A stretch of DNA of 64,000 bases. Origin: Bin87 sp965204905 (lineage in GTDB: Bacteria; Chloroflexota; Dehalococcoidia; Lucifugimonadales; UBA3495). Every line of letters begins with the position of its first letter. Within the stretch, counting starts at the first letter, position 1. Both the position numbers and the translations under genes were made by a program. The stretch covers positions 1 through 64,000 of the forward strand of contig OZ242042.1 in the NCBI GenBank assembly GCA_965204905.1, in the 5' to 3' direction. The notes below the pieces were generated by a model, which saw nothing but the letters and a program-made list of their open reading frames with translations, was not told where the DNA came from and ran no database searches. This document shows positions 41,556 to 49,690 of the stretch, piece after piece.

Positions 41556-42847
41556 CAAGGAACCGCCGTTTCAGAATCTGCGCCGTGGCGCGTTGAGCTA
41601 GCGGGATCGGGGCGACGGTACAACTCCACAGGCCGCCACACCAGGGGCGTCAGGATAATCACCGGCAGCATGAACAGGATGCCGACGCCGGCGTTGATGC
41701 CTATGGCGATGGAAATGCTGAACGCCTGGGCGATTGCCCCGATTTCGACACCGCCAATCAGATGGCCCAGGCCGTTCACCAGCCCCTGGGATCCCATGAT
41801 GCGCCCCCGCATTTCAGCCGGAGACGACAGCATCAGGATGGTGCTCTGCATGGTGCTGAACCCGGATTGACCCACGCCGGCGCCCAGAAGCAGCAAAAAG
41901 GAGACCACAAACCAGGGCGACCAGGCTACCGCCACAACCCCTGCTCCCACAATCAGCGCTCCGATCACGAAGTACCGCCCGTGGAAGGTGTAGCGCCGAC
42001 GCGCCCCGATGATGATGGCTCCAATGAAAGCCCCGATGCCGTCGGCGGAACCCAGCAACCCTCCCAGGGCGGGGCCAACCTTCAGGACATCGGTTGCAAT
42101 CACCGGTATGAAGTATTGCAGGGGCAGTACCATTGCATTCATCACCAGAGATATGGTCAGGACACCAAGCACGAACTTGTCAGAGAAGGAATGGCCGATG
42201 CCCGACCGGATGCCCTGTAGAAACGCAGTGTCCCGGACGATGGTGGCGGAGCGGTCCGGCAACCGCATCTTGAAGATCAGGAAGGCCGCGATCAGGTCGA
42301 GGACGACCAGAACGATGAACGCCCCGGTGAATCCATAGAATTCGACGATTATACCGCCGGCCATGGGTCCTAGAATCTTGCCGCCGTTGTTGGTGATGGT
42401 CTCCAGCGACATGGCATGGGCGATGCGATCCTGCCCGGCCAGGTCGAACAGGGAAGCGCGACGAGTGGGATCGTCCAGCACCTTGGCGGTTCCCTGGAGC
42501 AGCACGGCCAGGAAAACGTGCCAGGGTTGAATCGATCCCACTACCAGCAGCGCGAGGATGCCCGCGGCAATGAACAGATAGACGGTGTGCATACCCACGA
42601 GGATGCGCCACCGGTCCAGCCGGTCGGCGAGCATCCCCGCGACCAGCGACAAAGGAGGCCGCGGCCCGTTCAGGAACACAGAGATCAGGCCCACCTGGAA
42701 AGCCGAGCCGGTCAGCTCGAGGATGAGGTAGCCCAGCACAATCAGTTCCATGCGCCGGGAGATCTCGTGGATCCACCGGGCCGACCACAGGAACTGAAAG
42801 TTCCGGTCCTGCAACACGACCAGGACCGGAACGTCGCGGATTCGCAT
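41555..42847 (-). CDS. MFS transporter, upstream copy of a tandem pair
   Basis: A 430-residue MFS_3-type carrier, nearly the same as its downstream neighbour through all helices, but with a longer C-terminal tail (RRPDPASSTRHGADSETAVP). The first 80 residues differ at only about five positions. The conserved sequence TTCCTTGATGCG at both starts shows that the duplication included the translation start. Possible heterodimer or gene-dosage effect; the substrate is unknown. Confidence 0.86.
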   Translation of the reverse strand: MRIRDVPVLVVLQDRNFQFLWSARWIHEISRRMELIVLGYLILELTGSAFQVGLISVFLNGPRPPLSLVAGMLADRLDRWRILVGMHTVYLFIAAGILALLVVGSIQPWHVFLAVLLQGTAKVLDDPTRRASLFDLAGQDRIAHAMSLETITNNGGKILGPMAGGIIVEFYGFTGAFIVLVVLDLIAAFLIFKMRLPDRSATIVRDTAFLQGIRSGIGHSFSDKFVLGVLTISLVMNAMVLPLQYFIPVIATDVLKVGPALGGLLGSADGIGAFIGAIIIGARRRYTFHGRYFVIGALIVGAGVVAVAWSPWFVVSFLLLLGAGVGQSGFSTMQSTILMLSSPAEMRGRIMGSQGLVNGLGHLIGGVEIGAIAQAFSISIAIGINAGVGILFMLPVIILTPLVWRPVELYRRPDPASSTRHGADSETAVP

Positions 42848-42910
42848 CAAGGAAGCGCCCCCTTATCGGGCGCTTGCCGCCCGCGCGCCTGAAAGCGGAA
42901 CTATCAGCTA

Positions 42911-43273
42911 TCAGGGATTGGGCGGAACGTTGAACATGATGTTGCCGTCAACGTCGTGGCGGTGATTGGCCAGGGCAGTCATCATATTGATGACCCGATT
43001 CAAATCACCCTGCATTGCGTCAATCTTGGATTCCAATCTCCGCTGACCGTCGGCCAGATCATCAATCTTCTCATTCAGGTCATTAACCTTTACATCAACC
43101 TTCTCGTTCAAGGCATCAACCTTGATATCAACCTTCTCGTTCAGGGCATCAACCTTCATGTGCAGGCCGCCCAGATTGAAGACGCCTTTGAGTACCCAGA
43201 TAACCACGGTGGCAGCCACGCCGGCGGCAGCGACGATGACTCCGGCCCCGGTCAACATCAAAACAGTGTCCAT
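42911..43273 (-). CDS. Membrane-anchored protein with 11-residue coiled-coil repeats
   Basis: A 120-residue protein: one N-terminal membrane helix (residues 8-33) followed by three tandem 11-residue repeats, KVDALNEKVDI, KVDALNEKVDV and KVNDLNEKIDD (residues 40-72), and then a further coiled-coil stretch to about residue 100. Hendecad repeats predict a right-handed coiled coil. The DNA repeat is nearly exact, so copy number could vary by slippage. The ATG at 43273 has GGAGAG upstream. Function unknown; similar small proteins are often annotated as hypothetical or as DUF-type membrane coiled coils. Confidence 0.72.
   Translation of the reverse strand: MDTVLMLTGAGVIVAAAGVAATVVIWVLKGVFNLGGLHMKVDALNEKVDIKVDALNEKVDVKVNDLNEKIDDLADGQRRLESKIDAMQGDLNRVINMMTALANHRHDVDGNIMFNVPPNP
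43058..43156 (-). repeat. Tandem 33-base coding repeat (three units)
   Basis: Encodes the three 11-residue units of the coiled-coil protein. Units one and two differ by one or two bases, the third is more diverged. Confidence 0.8.
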
Positions 43274-43363
43274 AGCGTTCTCTCCGGCTGCACAGGGTAC
43301 AACCCAGCAATAGCCAACCGCAAGCGCCATCTGAAACCGAACGACTCAAAGCGAGAGGACATG

Positions 43364-44335
43364 CTAGTCGCGGAAGTCATTTTCGTATAACTTCTGCAAC
43401 CTTGCCAGGTGTTCTGAGGGTATCGGCGGCAGGTCAACGCAGCCGGCTGTCTCCTCCGCTTCCGCCACGTTCTTGACGCCGGGGACGGTAGTGTGGATGT
43501 CAGGATTCATCAAGCAGAAGACCATTGCTGCTTGGGATAGGGTGCTAATGGGCCCGTCAAGGAGGAAGCCCAGTTTGGCCGCGCTGGCCAGGTCCTTCTG
43601 CATCGGGGCGTCGCCGGGACGGGGCGGGCGATCCAGCGCGTCGGTCAGCGCGCCGGCCGCGTGGGAACGGATGCCGATGATTCCCATGTTGTGGCTCTTG
43701 GCCAGCGGGATGATCTGGCCGTTGTCGAACAGGTCGGCGCTCGCCGGCGGCGGTTCCATCGCCGTCCTGTTGAGCAGGTTGTAGTAGGCCAGTACGGTGT
43801 CGTACTCGCTGCTCTCGAGGATCCGGCGCATGGTGGGCACGTGGTGGTCCATGGCCGACAGGCCGATGAACCGCGTCTTGCCCGCCTGCTGCACTTCCCG
43901 GTAGGCGTCCAGCACCGGCCCCAGCACGTCGTCGCCCGACAGCGAGTTCGGAACCTCGCCGCGCGTGGCGGTAAAGCGGTTGTGGACGTGGAGCACGTCC
44001 ACCGAATCCCGACGCAGGCGGCACAGGCTGACGTCCACCGAGCGACGCACCGCGCCGGACACGTCGTCCATCTCATCGGCTCCAAGCCGCACCTTGGTTG
44101 CAACCACCACGTCCTCGGTCCGACCCTCCAGTGCCTTGCCCAACGCCTCCTCGGCCTTGCCGTCGCCGTAGGCCGGTGCCACGTCGAAGAACGTGATGCC
44201 CAACTCCAGCGCCCGGTGTACGGAGGCGATGGCTTCCTGTTCGGTGGTTGGACCCCACACCTGCCCGATGCCGCCGCCGCCGAATCCGGCGCGGGATACG
44301 GTCAGGCCGGTTCGGCCCAGTTGCGCGTATTCCAT
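43364..44335 (-). CDS. Aldo/keto reductase
   Basis: A 323-residue AKR with the complete tetrad D51, Y56, K81 and H116 (FFDVAPAYGD, VVATKV, DVLHVHN). The N-terminal GRTGLTVSRAGFGGGGIG is typical of NADPH-dependent AKR families acting on sugars or carbonyl compounds. It starts two bases after the stop of the VOC gene, forming a two-gene operon. Confidence 0.89.
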   Translation of the reverse strand: MEYAQLGRTGLTVSRAGFGGGGIGQVWGPTTEQEAIASVHRALELGITFFDVAPAYGDGKAEEALGKALEGRTEDVVVATKVRLGADEMDDVSGAVRRSVDVSLCRLRRDSVDVLHVHNRFTATRGEVPNSLSGDDVLGPVLDAYREVQQAGKTRFIGLSAMDHHVPTMRRILESSEYDTVLAYYNLLNRTAMEPPPASADLFDNGQIIPLAKSHNMGIIGIRSHAAGALTDALDRPPRPGDAPMQKDLASAAKLGFLLDGPISTLSQAAMVFCLMNPDIHTTVPGVKNVAEAEETAGCVDLPPIPSEHLARLQKLYENDFRD

Positions 44336-44337
44336 GT

Positions 44338-44745
44338 TTAGCTGTGCTCTCCTTCGGCCAACTGGAAGTAGATGCCGTGGGAACTACCAGTTTCGATGCT
44401 GGCGGTCTGGTATCCGAAGGGGCTGGTAGATGGGCCGTCGCCGCGCATGGCGTTGCCCTTGGCTTGCAGGTCGCTGAATACCTGGTCGATGCCGTCCACG
44501 CCCCAGGCTACGTGCATCACGCCGGGGCCGGTGGCGCGCAGTTGCTCGGCCATGGGCGTGTCGTCGCGGAGCGGCTCGAAGAAGTCCACCAGGGTATCGC
44601 CGATCTGGTATAGGATGGACCTGAAGCCGCGCTCGGTGAATTCGTCGGTTCGCAGGGGAGTGAGGTTGAAGTTGGTTTCGAGGTACGCAGCCATGTCGCT
44701 TACGCTTTCCACAACGTAGGTCACGTGATGTACCTTGTTCAGCAT
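44338..44745 (-). CDS. VOC family protein (methylmalonyl-CoA epimerase-like)
   Basis: A 135-residue VOC protein: KVHHVTYVVESVSDMAAYLE, a Glu/Asp-containing VDFFEPL strand, MHVAWGVDGIDQVFSDL, and a C-terminal strand GIYFQLAEGE. The pattern resembles epimerase/glyoxalase members. GGAGGTTCATA before the ATG at 44745 fixes the start; an upstream open extension merely translates the palindromic repeat at 44814-44841. Confidence 0.8.
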   Translation of the reverse strand: MLNKVHHVTYVVESVSDMAAYLETNFNLTPLRTDEFTERGFRSILYQIGDTLVDFFEPLRDDTPMAEQLRATGPGVMHVAWGVDGIDQVFSDLQAKGNAMRGDGPSTSPFGYQTASIETGSSHGIYFQLAEGEHS

Positions 44746-44813
44746 TATGAACCTCCGCGCTGTTAGACTTGGCAGCAGCGTATTGGTTTTGGCGACCTTA
44801 TTCAACCCCTGAC

Positions 44814-44841
44814 GAGATTGCGACGCTTCGCTCGCAATGAC
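44814..44841. repeat. TCATTGCGAG family, single arm
   Basis: GAGATTGCGACGCTTCGCTC then GCAATGAC: one arm of the inverted repeat, between the VOC gene and the metX-like gene. Confidence 0.7.
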
Positions 44842-44884
44842 AAACTGCGTATGCACGAGTATTCAACCCTGTTGAGGCAGATAT

Positions 44885-45898
44885 ATGACCGAACACAAGA
44901 TTTTCGAGCTGGGCGACGTTGACCTGCAATGCGGCCTGCGGCTGCGCGGGGCAAGGCTGGCGTATCAGACCTATGGGGAGCTGAACGCGCGGAAGGACAA
45001 CGTCATCGTGTTCCCCACGTTCTTCGGGTCGCAACACCCGTCCAACGAGCCGATGATCGGGCCGGGGATGGCATTGGATCCGACGCGGTACTTCATCATC
45101 ATCCCCAACCTGTTCGGCAACGGGCTCTCGTCGTCGCCGAGCAACACGCCGGCACCGTATGGCAAGGCGCGGTTTCCCAAGGTCACCTACTACGACAACA
45201 TCGGGTTTCAGCATCGGCTGGTGACCGAGGAGTTCGGCATCGAGCGGATCGCGCTGGTGTGCGGGTTCTCGATGGGCGCGCAGCAGACGTTCCACTGGGG
45301 CGCGCTGTATCCCGACATGGTGGAACGGATCGCGCCGTGGTGCGGGTCGGCGCGGACGGCACGGCACAATTTCGTCTTCCTGGAGGGCGTCAAGGCCGCG
45401 CTGTGCGCCGACGACGCCTTCAAAGACGGCTGGTACGAATCCCCGCCGGAGAAGGGGCTGCGGGCGATGGCGCGGGTGTACGCGGGTTGGGCGCCGTCCC
45501 AGGCGTTCTACCGGGAGCGGGTGTACCTGGACCTGGGGCACTCGTCTTTGGAGGACTACCTGATCACGTCGTGGGAGGGCCGGTACCTGCAAAACGACGC
45601 CAACAACATCCTGGCGATGGTGGCGACGTGGCAGGCCGGCGACATCAGCGACAACCCGCTCTACGGCGGCGATTTCGAGAAGGCGCTGGGGTCCATCAAG
45701 GCCAAAGCATTCGTGATGCCATCGGAGACCGACCAGTACTTCCCGCCGGAGGACAACCGCATCGAGGTGTCGATGATGCCCAACGCCGAACTGCGCGTCA
45801 TCCCGACGATTTGGGGGCACACGGGCGGCGGCCCAGGCCGTAACCCGGTGGATACCGATTTCATCGACGCGCAGTTGAAGGAGTTGCTGGCGAGTTGA
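44885..45898 (+). CDS. MetX-like alpha/beta hydrolase (homoserine acetyltransferase superfamily)
   Basis: A 337-residue protein of the homoserine/serine O-acyltransferase-like alpha/beta hydrolases. ARLAYQTYGELNARKDNVIV, NLFGNGLSSSPSN and nucleophile elbow LVCGFSMGAQQT (S129) are clear, with the acid in MPSETDQYFPPED and the His in WGHTGGGPG. True MetX has a GGSMGGM elbow; here it is GFSMGAQ, so a different acyl or hydrolytic reaction is likely. Not linked to other Met genes in the window. Confidence 0.82.
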   Translation: MTEHKIFELGDVDLQCGLRLRGARLAYQTYGELNARKDNVIVFPTFFGSQHPSNEPMIGPGMALDPTRYFIIIPNLFGNGLSSSPSNTPAPYGKARFPKVTYYDNIGFQHRLVTEEFGIERIALVCGFSMGAQQTFHWGALYPDMVERIAPWCGSARTARHNFVFLEGVKAALCADDAFKDGWYESPPEKGLRAMARVYAGWAPSQAFYRERVYLDLGHSSLEDYLITSWEGRYLQNDANNILAMVATWQAGDISDNPLYGGDFEKALGSIKAKAFVMPSETDQYFPPEDNRIEVSMMPNAELRVIPTIWGHTGGGPGRNPVDTDFIDAQLKELLAS

Positions 45899-45906
45899 TG
45901 GGTATT

Positions 45907-45925
45907 GTAGGGGCGAATGATCATT
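45907..45925. repeat. TAGGGGCG family, half copy
   Basis: GTAGGGGCGAATGATCATT; the right arm is missing. Confidence 0.6.
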
Positions 45926-45968
45926 AGCCAAGCGGGTTTAGCTCATAAATACCCACTTTGCGCAACCT

Positions 45969-46060
45969 GTCATTGCGAGCGCAGCGTGGCAATCTCGTTG
46001 CCGGAGGAGCCGTCGTTCAGTCCGGGGAGATTGCCACGTCGCTGTGCTCCTCGCAATGAC
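45969..46060. repeat. TCATTGCGAG family inverted repeat, full copy
   Basis: Left arm GTCATTGCGAGCGCAGCG to GGCAATCTC, right arm GAGATTGCCACGTCGCTGTG to CTCGCAATGAC, about 32 bases between. Same family as 9147-9236. Confidence 0.8.
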
Positions 46061-46135
46061 AAAGTGGGTACGGGTGAGGGCCTTCTAGCGGTATGCTAGG
46101 ATTGGGTGACTACACACGGGTATGGAGGCGCTGTT

Positions 46136-47152
46136 ATGCCTTACGGAGATAACGATTGGCTGGCCCTGACCGCCGAGGAGACGCTGGAGCCGGAGCTGCC
46201 CATCTGCGACGCGCACCATCACTTCTGGGACTACCGGATGGACCGGGTGCCGTATCACCGCTACCTGCTGCACGAGCTTGCGGCAGACATCAATAGTGGA
46301 CATAACGTGCGCTCCACGGTGTTCCTGGAGGCGCGGGCGATGTACCGGCAGACCGGGCCGGAGGAACTGCGTCCGGTTGGCGAGGTGGAGTTCGTGCAGG
46401 GGCTGGCGGCGGCCAGCGGCAGCGGACTCTACGGGCCGGGTCAGGCGGCGGCGGCCATCGTCGGACACGCCAACCTGAACCTGGGCGATGACGTGGCGCG
46501 GGTCCTGGACGCGCTCCAGGCCGCCAGCCCCAACCGATTCCGGGGCATCCGGCACAACACCAGTTGGGACCCCCATCCGGAGGTGGAGAGCCGCAGCTTC
46601 GACGGGCAGTTGCAGTCGGCGGATTTCCGGGCGGGCGCTCAAGTGCTCGCCAGCCGGGGACTGGCCTACGACAACGTGGTGTACTTCCCGCAGCTTGCCG
46701 AGCTTGCCGACTTTGCGCGGGCAGTTCCCGACCTCACTATCGTGTCCAACCACATCGGCGGGTTGACGCGAGTCGGGCCCTACGCCAACCGGAACGACGA
46801 GGTGATGCCGGCGTGGCGCGACGGTATCGCCAAGCTGGCTGAGTGTCCCAACGTCGTAATGAAGCTGGGCGGCGTGGGACAGCCGCGCTACGGGTTCGAC
46901 TGGCACCTGCGGGATCGGCCCATCGGGTCGGAGGAACTGGCGGAGGCGATGGCGCCGCTGATGAACTACTGCATCGAGCAGTTCGGCCCCGACCGCTGCC
47001 TCTTCGAGAGCAACTTCCCGCCGGACAAGGTGTCGTACTCGTACAACGTGATGTACAACGCCTTCAAGCGGATGACTGCCGCATACTCGGCCAGCGAGCG
47101 AGCGGCGATGTTCCACGACAACGCGGCGCGGGTGTACGGGATTGAGTATTGA
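46136..47152 (+). CDS. Amidohydrolase family (Amidohydro_2) protein
   Basis: A 338-residue metal-dependent TIM-barrel hydrolase. The N-terminal ICDAHHHFWDY carries the HxH metal motif; TIVSNHIGG and RCLFESNFPPDK are typical of the amidohydrolase_2 group that includes decarboxylases (ACMSD, 2-pyrone-4,6-dicarboxylate lactonase-like). GGAGG lies nine bases before the ATG at 46136, which I prefer to an upstream in-frame GTG. The substrate is unknown. Confidence 0.86.
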   Translation: MPYGDNDWLALTAEETLEPELPICDAHHHFWDYRMDRVPYHRYLLHELAADINSGHNVRSTVFLEARAMYRQTGPEELRPVGEVEFVQGLAAASGSGLYGPGQAAAAIVGHANLNLGDDVARVLDALQAASPNRFRGIRHNTSWDPHPEVESRSFDGQLQSADFRAGAQVLASRGLAYDNVVYFPQLAELADFARAVPDLTIVSNHIGGLTRVGPYANRNDEVMPAWRDGIAKLAECPNVVMKLGGVGQPRYGFDWHLRDRPIGSEELAEAMAPLMNYCIEQFGPDRCLFESNFPPDKVSYSYNVMYNAFKRMTAAYSASERAAMFHDNAARVYGIEY

Positions 47153-47163
47153 TGGGACGCCCT

Positions 47164-47724
47164 TTACCCGTGGTAGAACCCCGGCGCTGAACGGTCGATG
47201 GGGTCCTCGCCTTGTGAGAGGTATTTTTGGCGCAGGCGGTCCCAGAGGTAGAGGCGTTCCCATTGGGGTTGCTGCTCGTAGTGCTGGTTCTCATCGAGGT
47301 GTGGGTTGGGCAGCAGGACGGTAATCTGCTGCTGGTCGCCGCCATTGAAGAGGCGGAATCCCCATGAGGTAGGCTGCTGTTCGGGGTTGAGCCGGCGGTA
47401 CAACTCCGCTCGGGCGGTGCGACGTAGGCGGGCTACCTCCGGCGGGGCCGAGGTGTGCTCGCCGATGCACAGGTGCAGGTGCCACTCTTGGAAATCCACG
47501 GTGAGGTAGCCGTCGAGGAAACCGATGCGCGGCTCACGCGGCGGCTTGATCTCCCAGACTGCGCCGGGGATCAGCAGGCCGATGCGGATGCGTTCCCATT
47601 CGGCCAGGCAGTCATTGAGGATGGCGAAAAGGGTATCCTCGTCGGTGGGCAGGGAGAACAGTTCGTAGGTTCCGTCCATTTGCTGGATGATTTCGCCGCG
47701 TGGGAGAGGTTTTGCGGTGGTCAT
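47164..47724 (-). CDS. Conserved hypothetical protein
   Basis: A 186-residue soluble protein rich in aromatic and charged residues. Distinct segments are FLDGYLTVDFQEWHLHLCIGEH, RRTARAELYRRLNPEQQPTSWGFRLFNG and PQWERLYLWDRLRQKYLSQ. I do not recognise the family with certainty. The clustered His residues (HLHLCIGEH) could bind metal. It ends ten bases beyond the amidohydrolase stop on the opposite strand. Confidence 0.68.
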   Translation of the reverse strand: MTTAKPLPRGEIIQQMDGTYELFSLPTDEDTLFAILNDCLAEWERIRIGLLIPGAVWEIKPPREPRIGFLDGYLTVDFQEWHLHLCIGEHTSAPPEVARLRRTARAELYRRLNPEQQPTSWGFRLFNGGDQQQITVLLPNPHLDENQHYEQQPQWERLYLWDRLRQKYLSQGEDPIDRSAPGFYHG

Positions 47725-47788
47725 GGTGTCGCTCCCGGATGGGTGTGAATAAGAGACGAGACGGCTGCCCGACAGAATTCGTAATTTA

Positions 47789-47797
47789 TGGTATAAT
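47789..47797 (+). promoter_or_regulatory. Extended -10 promoter for the aminotransferase gene
   Basis: TGGTATAAT: a TGn extended -10 with consensus TATAAT at 47792-47797, about 118 bases before the start codon. No good -35. Confidence 0.5.
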
Positions 47798-47915
47798 AAC
47801 CGTCGCGTGTGTGCTTTACGGCGTTGCTATCCGACGCCGTTTGTGATGTTAGACTACGCCGCGCGCCGCATAATCGCAAGAAGCAGCCGAGCTGCCAAAC
47901 CCAGGAGTTTTCCGT

Positions 47916-49031
47916 ATGACCTTGACCAAGATTGCCCCGCAAAACCTGCGAACCCCCGGCCCGACGCCCATCCCCGACGACATTGTCGAGGAAATGTCGC
48001 TGCCCATGATCAACCACCGGGGGCCCGAGTTCAAGGAGCTGATCGAGGCCACAACCGAGGGGTTGAAGCAGGTCTTTATGACCACCGACGACCTGTATAT
48101 CCTCACCGCCAGCGGAACCGGCGCGCTGGAAGCCGCCGTAGTCAACACCCTTTCCCCCGGCGACCGGGTGATCGCGTGTACCGCCGGCGCGTTCGGCGAC
48201 CGCTTCGTGCAGATCGCCGAGACCTACGGCGCCGACGTGCTGCGCATGGACTTCGAGTGGGGCGACGCCATTGACGCCGAAGCCATCCGCGCCGAGTTGC
48301 AGAAGGACCCGTCCATCAAGGCCGTTCTGGTAACTCACAACGAGACCTCCACCGGCGTCACTCACGATCTGGAGTCCATCGCCCGCGTAGTCAAGGGCGA
48401 GTTCGACAAGCTGCTGCTGGTGGACGCGGTGAGCAGCCTGGGCTGCCTGCCCCTGCCCGTGGACGGCTGGAACTGCGACCTGGTGGCCACCGGCTCGCAG
48501 AAAGGCTTTATGATCCCGCCGGGGCTGGCGTTCATCAGCATCAGCCCGCGCGGTTGGGAAGCCTACAAAGAGGCCAAGATGCCCAAGTTCTACTTTGACC
48601 TGATGGCCGCCGAGCGTTCGCTATCCCGCGGTCAGACGCCGTGGACGCCCAACGTCGCGCTGCTCTACGGCCTGCGGCTGGGGCTGGACCGCATCCTCGG
48701 CGAGGGCCTGGAGTCAGTGTATGACCGGCACGCCGAGATCGGCGAGTACACCCGCGCCGGCGTCAAGGCGCTGGGCCTGACGCTGCTGGCGAATGACGAA
48801 GCCCGCGCCTCCAACACCGTAACGGCCATCAAGATGCCCGAGGAAATCGACGGCGGCCGGTTCATGGCGATGATGCGCGAGGAGGAGGGCGTAGTGCTGG
48901 CCGGTGGCCAGGGCAAGCTCACCGGCCACTGCTTCCGCATCGGACACCTGGGCTGGGTCAGCAAGTCGGACATCGCCGAGGTACTGGAAGCCCTCGGACG
49001 GGTGCTACCCAAAGTCGGCTTCAAGGGCTAA
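47916..49031 (+). CDS. Class V aminotransferase (serine-pyruvate / alanine-glyoxylate type)
   Basis: A 371-residue PLP enzyme. RTPGPTPIPDDIVEEM, ASGTGALEAAVVNTLSPGDRV, VDAVSSLGCLPL with D170, and the PLP-lysine K196 in ATGSQKGFM are characteristic of the SPT/AGT group. It probably moves amino groups between serine or alanine and glyoxylate or pyruvate, or participates in phosphonate or taurine catabolism. It has its own promoter and stands alone. Confidence 0.89.
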   Translation: MTLTKIAPQNLRTPGPTPIPDDIVEEMSLPMINHRGPEFKELIEATTEGLKQVFMTTDDLYILTASGTGALEAAVVNTLSPGDRVIACTAGAFGDRFVQIAETYGADVLRMDFEWGDAIDAEAIRAELQKDPSIKAVLVTHNETSTGVTHDLESIARVVKGEFDKLLLVDAVSSLGCLPLPVDGWNCDLVATGSQKGFMIPPGLAFISISPRGWEAYKEAKMPKFYFDLMAAERSLSRGQTPWTPNVALLYGLRLGLDRILGEGLESVYDRHAEIGEYTRAGVKALGLTLLANDEARASNTVTAIKMPEEIDGGRFMAMMREEEGVVLAGGQGKLTGHCFRIGHLGWVSKSDIAEVLEALGRVLPKVGFKG

Positions 49032-49049
49032 AATACTCGAAATCCAACG

Positions 49050-49077
49050 GTGGGGGCGAATGATTATTCGCCCCTAC
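49050..49077. repeat. TAGGGGCG family palindrome, copy 5
   Basis: GTGGGGGCGAATGA / TTATTCGCCCCTAC, one or two mismatches. Confidence 0.75.
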
Positions 49078-49091
49078 GCATATTTACAGCC

Positions 49092-49553
49092 ATGTCATCC
49101 GTTTCCCAATTGCAACAGGCCATGGCGGCATTGCGGCTATCGCTGGCCGAAATCCGCCACAAGGAAGAGCAGTTCGATGCGACCATCGCGCAGTTCCGCA
49201 CCCAGTTGCGCCGGCTGCCCCGCCAGACCATCTACGGGCGCGCGCCGCTGGACATGGCCCTGTCGGCCATGGGCGAGATTGAAGAGCGGCTGCGGGACGC
49301 CGAGGACAACCGGCGGCGCGTGTTGACCATCAAGCAGGCCGCCGAGGACGAGTTGGCCGCGCTGGAATCGGTGCAGCAGGTGGACGAGGCGCGCAAGGCG
49401 CTGGCCCGACTGAAACAGCAAACCGGACGACAACCCATGTCCGGCGAAACCGAGGCCGAGATCCGGCGGCTGGAGCAGTTCATCGCCATCCACAGCAAGC
49501 GCGCCGAACTGACCATCACGGCGGCCTTCGAGGAACGGCGCAACCGGGGCTAG
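49092..49553 (+). CDS. Coiled-coil hypothetical protein
   Basis: A 153-residue, almost entirely helical protein with heptad-like spacing of Leu, Ile and Ala (SQLQQAMAALRLSLAEIRHK, RDAEDNRRRVLTIKQAAEDE). It ends AAFEERRNRG; the DNA for this ending is imperfectly repeated at 49639-49667. Not recognised. Start is the ATG at 49092, as the upstream frame runs through the palindromic repeat. Confidence 0.65.
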   Translation: MSSVSQLQQAMAALRLSLAEIRHKEEQFDATIAQFRTQLRRLPRQTIYGRAPLDMALSAMGEIEERLRDAEDNRRRVLTIKQAAEDELAALESVQQVDEARKALARLKQQTGRQPMSGETEAEIRRLEQFIAIHSKRAELTITAAFEERRNRG

Positions 49554-49667
49554 TGATTCCACCCTCCGCTGTCATTGCGAGCGCAGCGTGGCAATCTCGT
49601 AGCGATTTGCGTCGGGTACTCGACTAAGCCACAGCCAGGGCCTTCGAGGAACAGCGCAACCAGGGCT
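49523..49667. repeat. Imperfect direct repeat flanking a palindromic element
   Basis: GGCCTTCGAGGAACGGCGCA... at 49523-49551 recurs at 49639-49667 with about two differences over 29 bases. Between them is a single TCATTGCGAG arm (49571-49598). The second copy is not translated. Confidence 0.7.
49571..49598. repeat. TCATTGCGAG family, single arm
   Basis: GTCATTGCGAGCGCAGCGTG then GCAATCTC; matches the left arm at 45969. Confidence 0.75.
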
Positions 49668-49690
49668 GTAGTTGGTGCTACACTGGCCTC

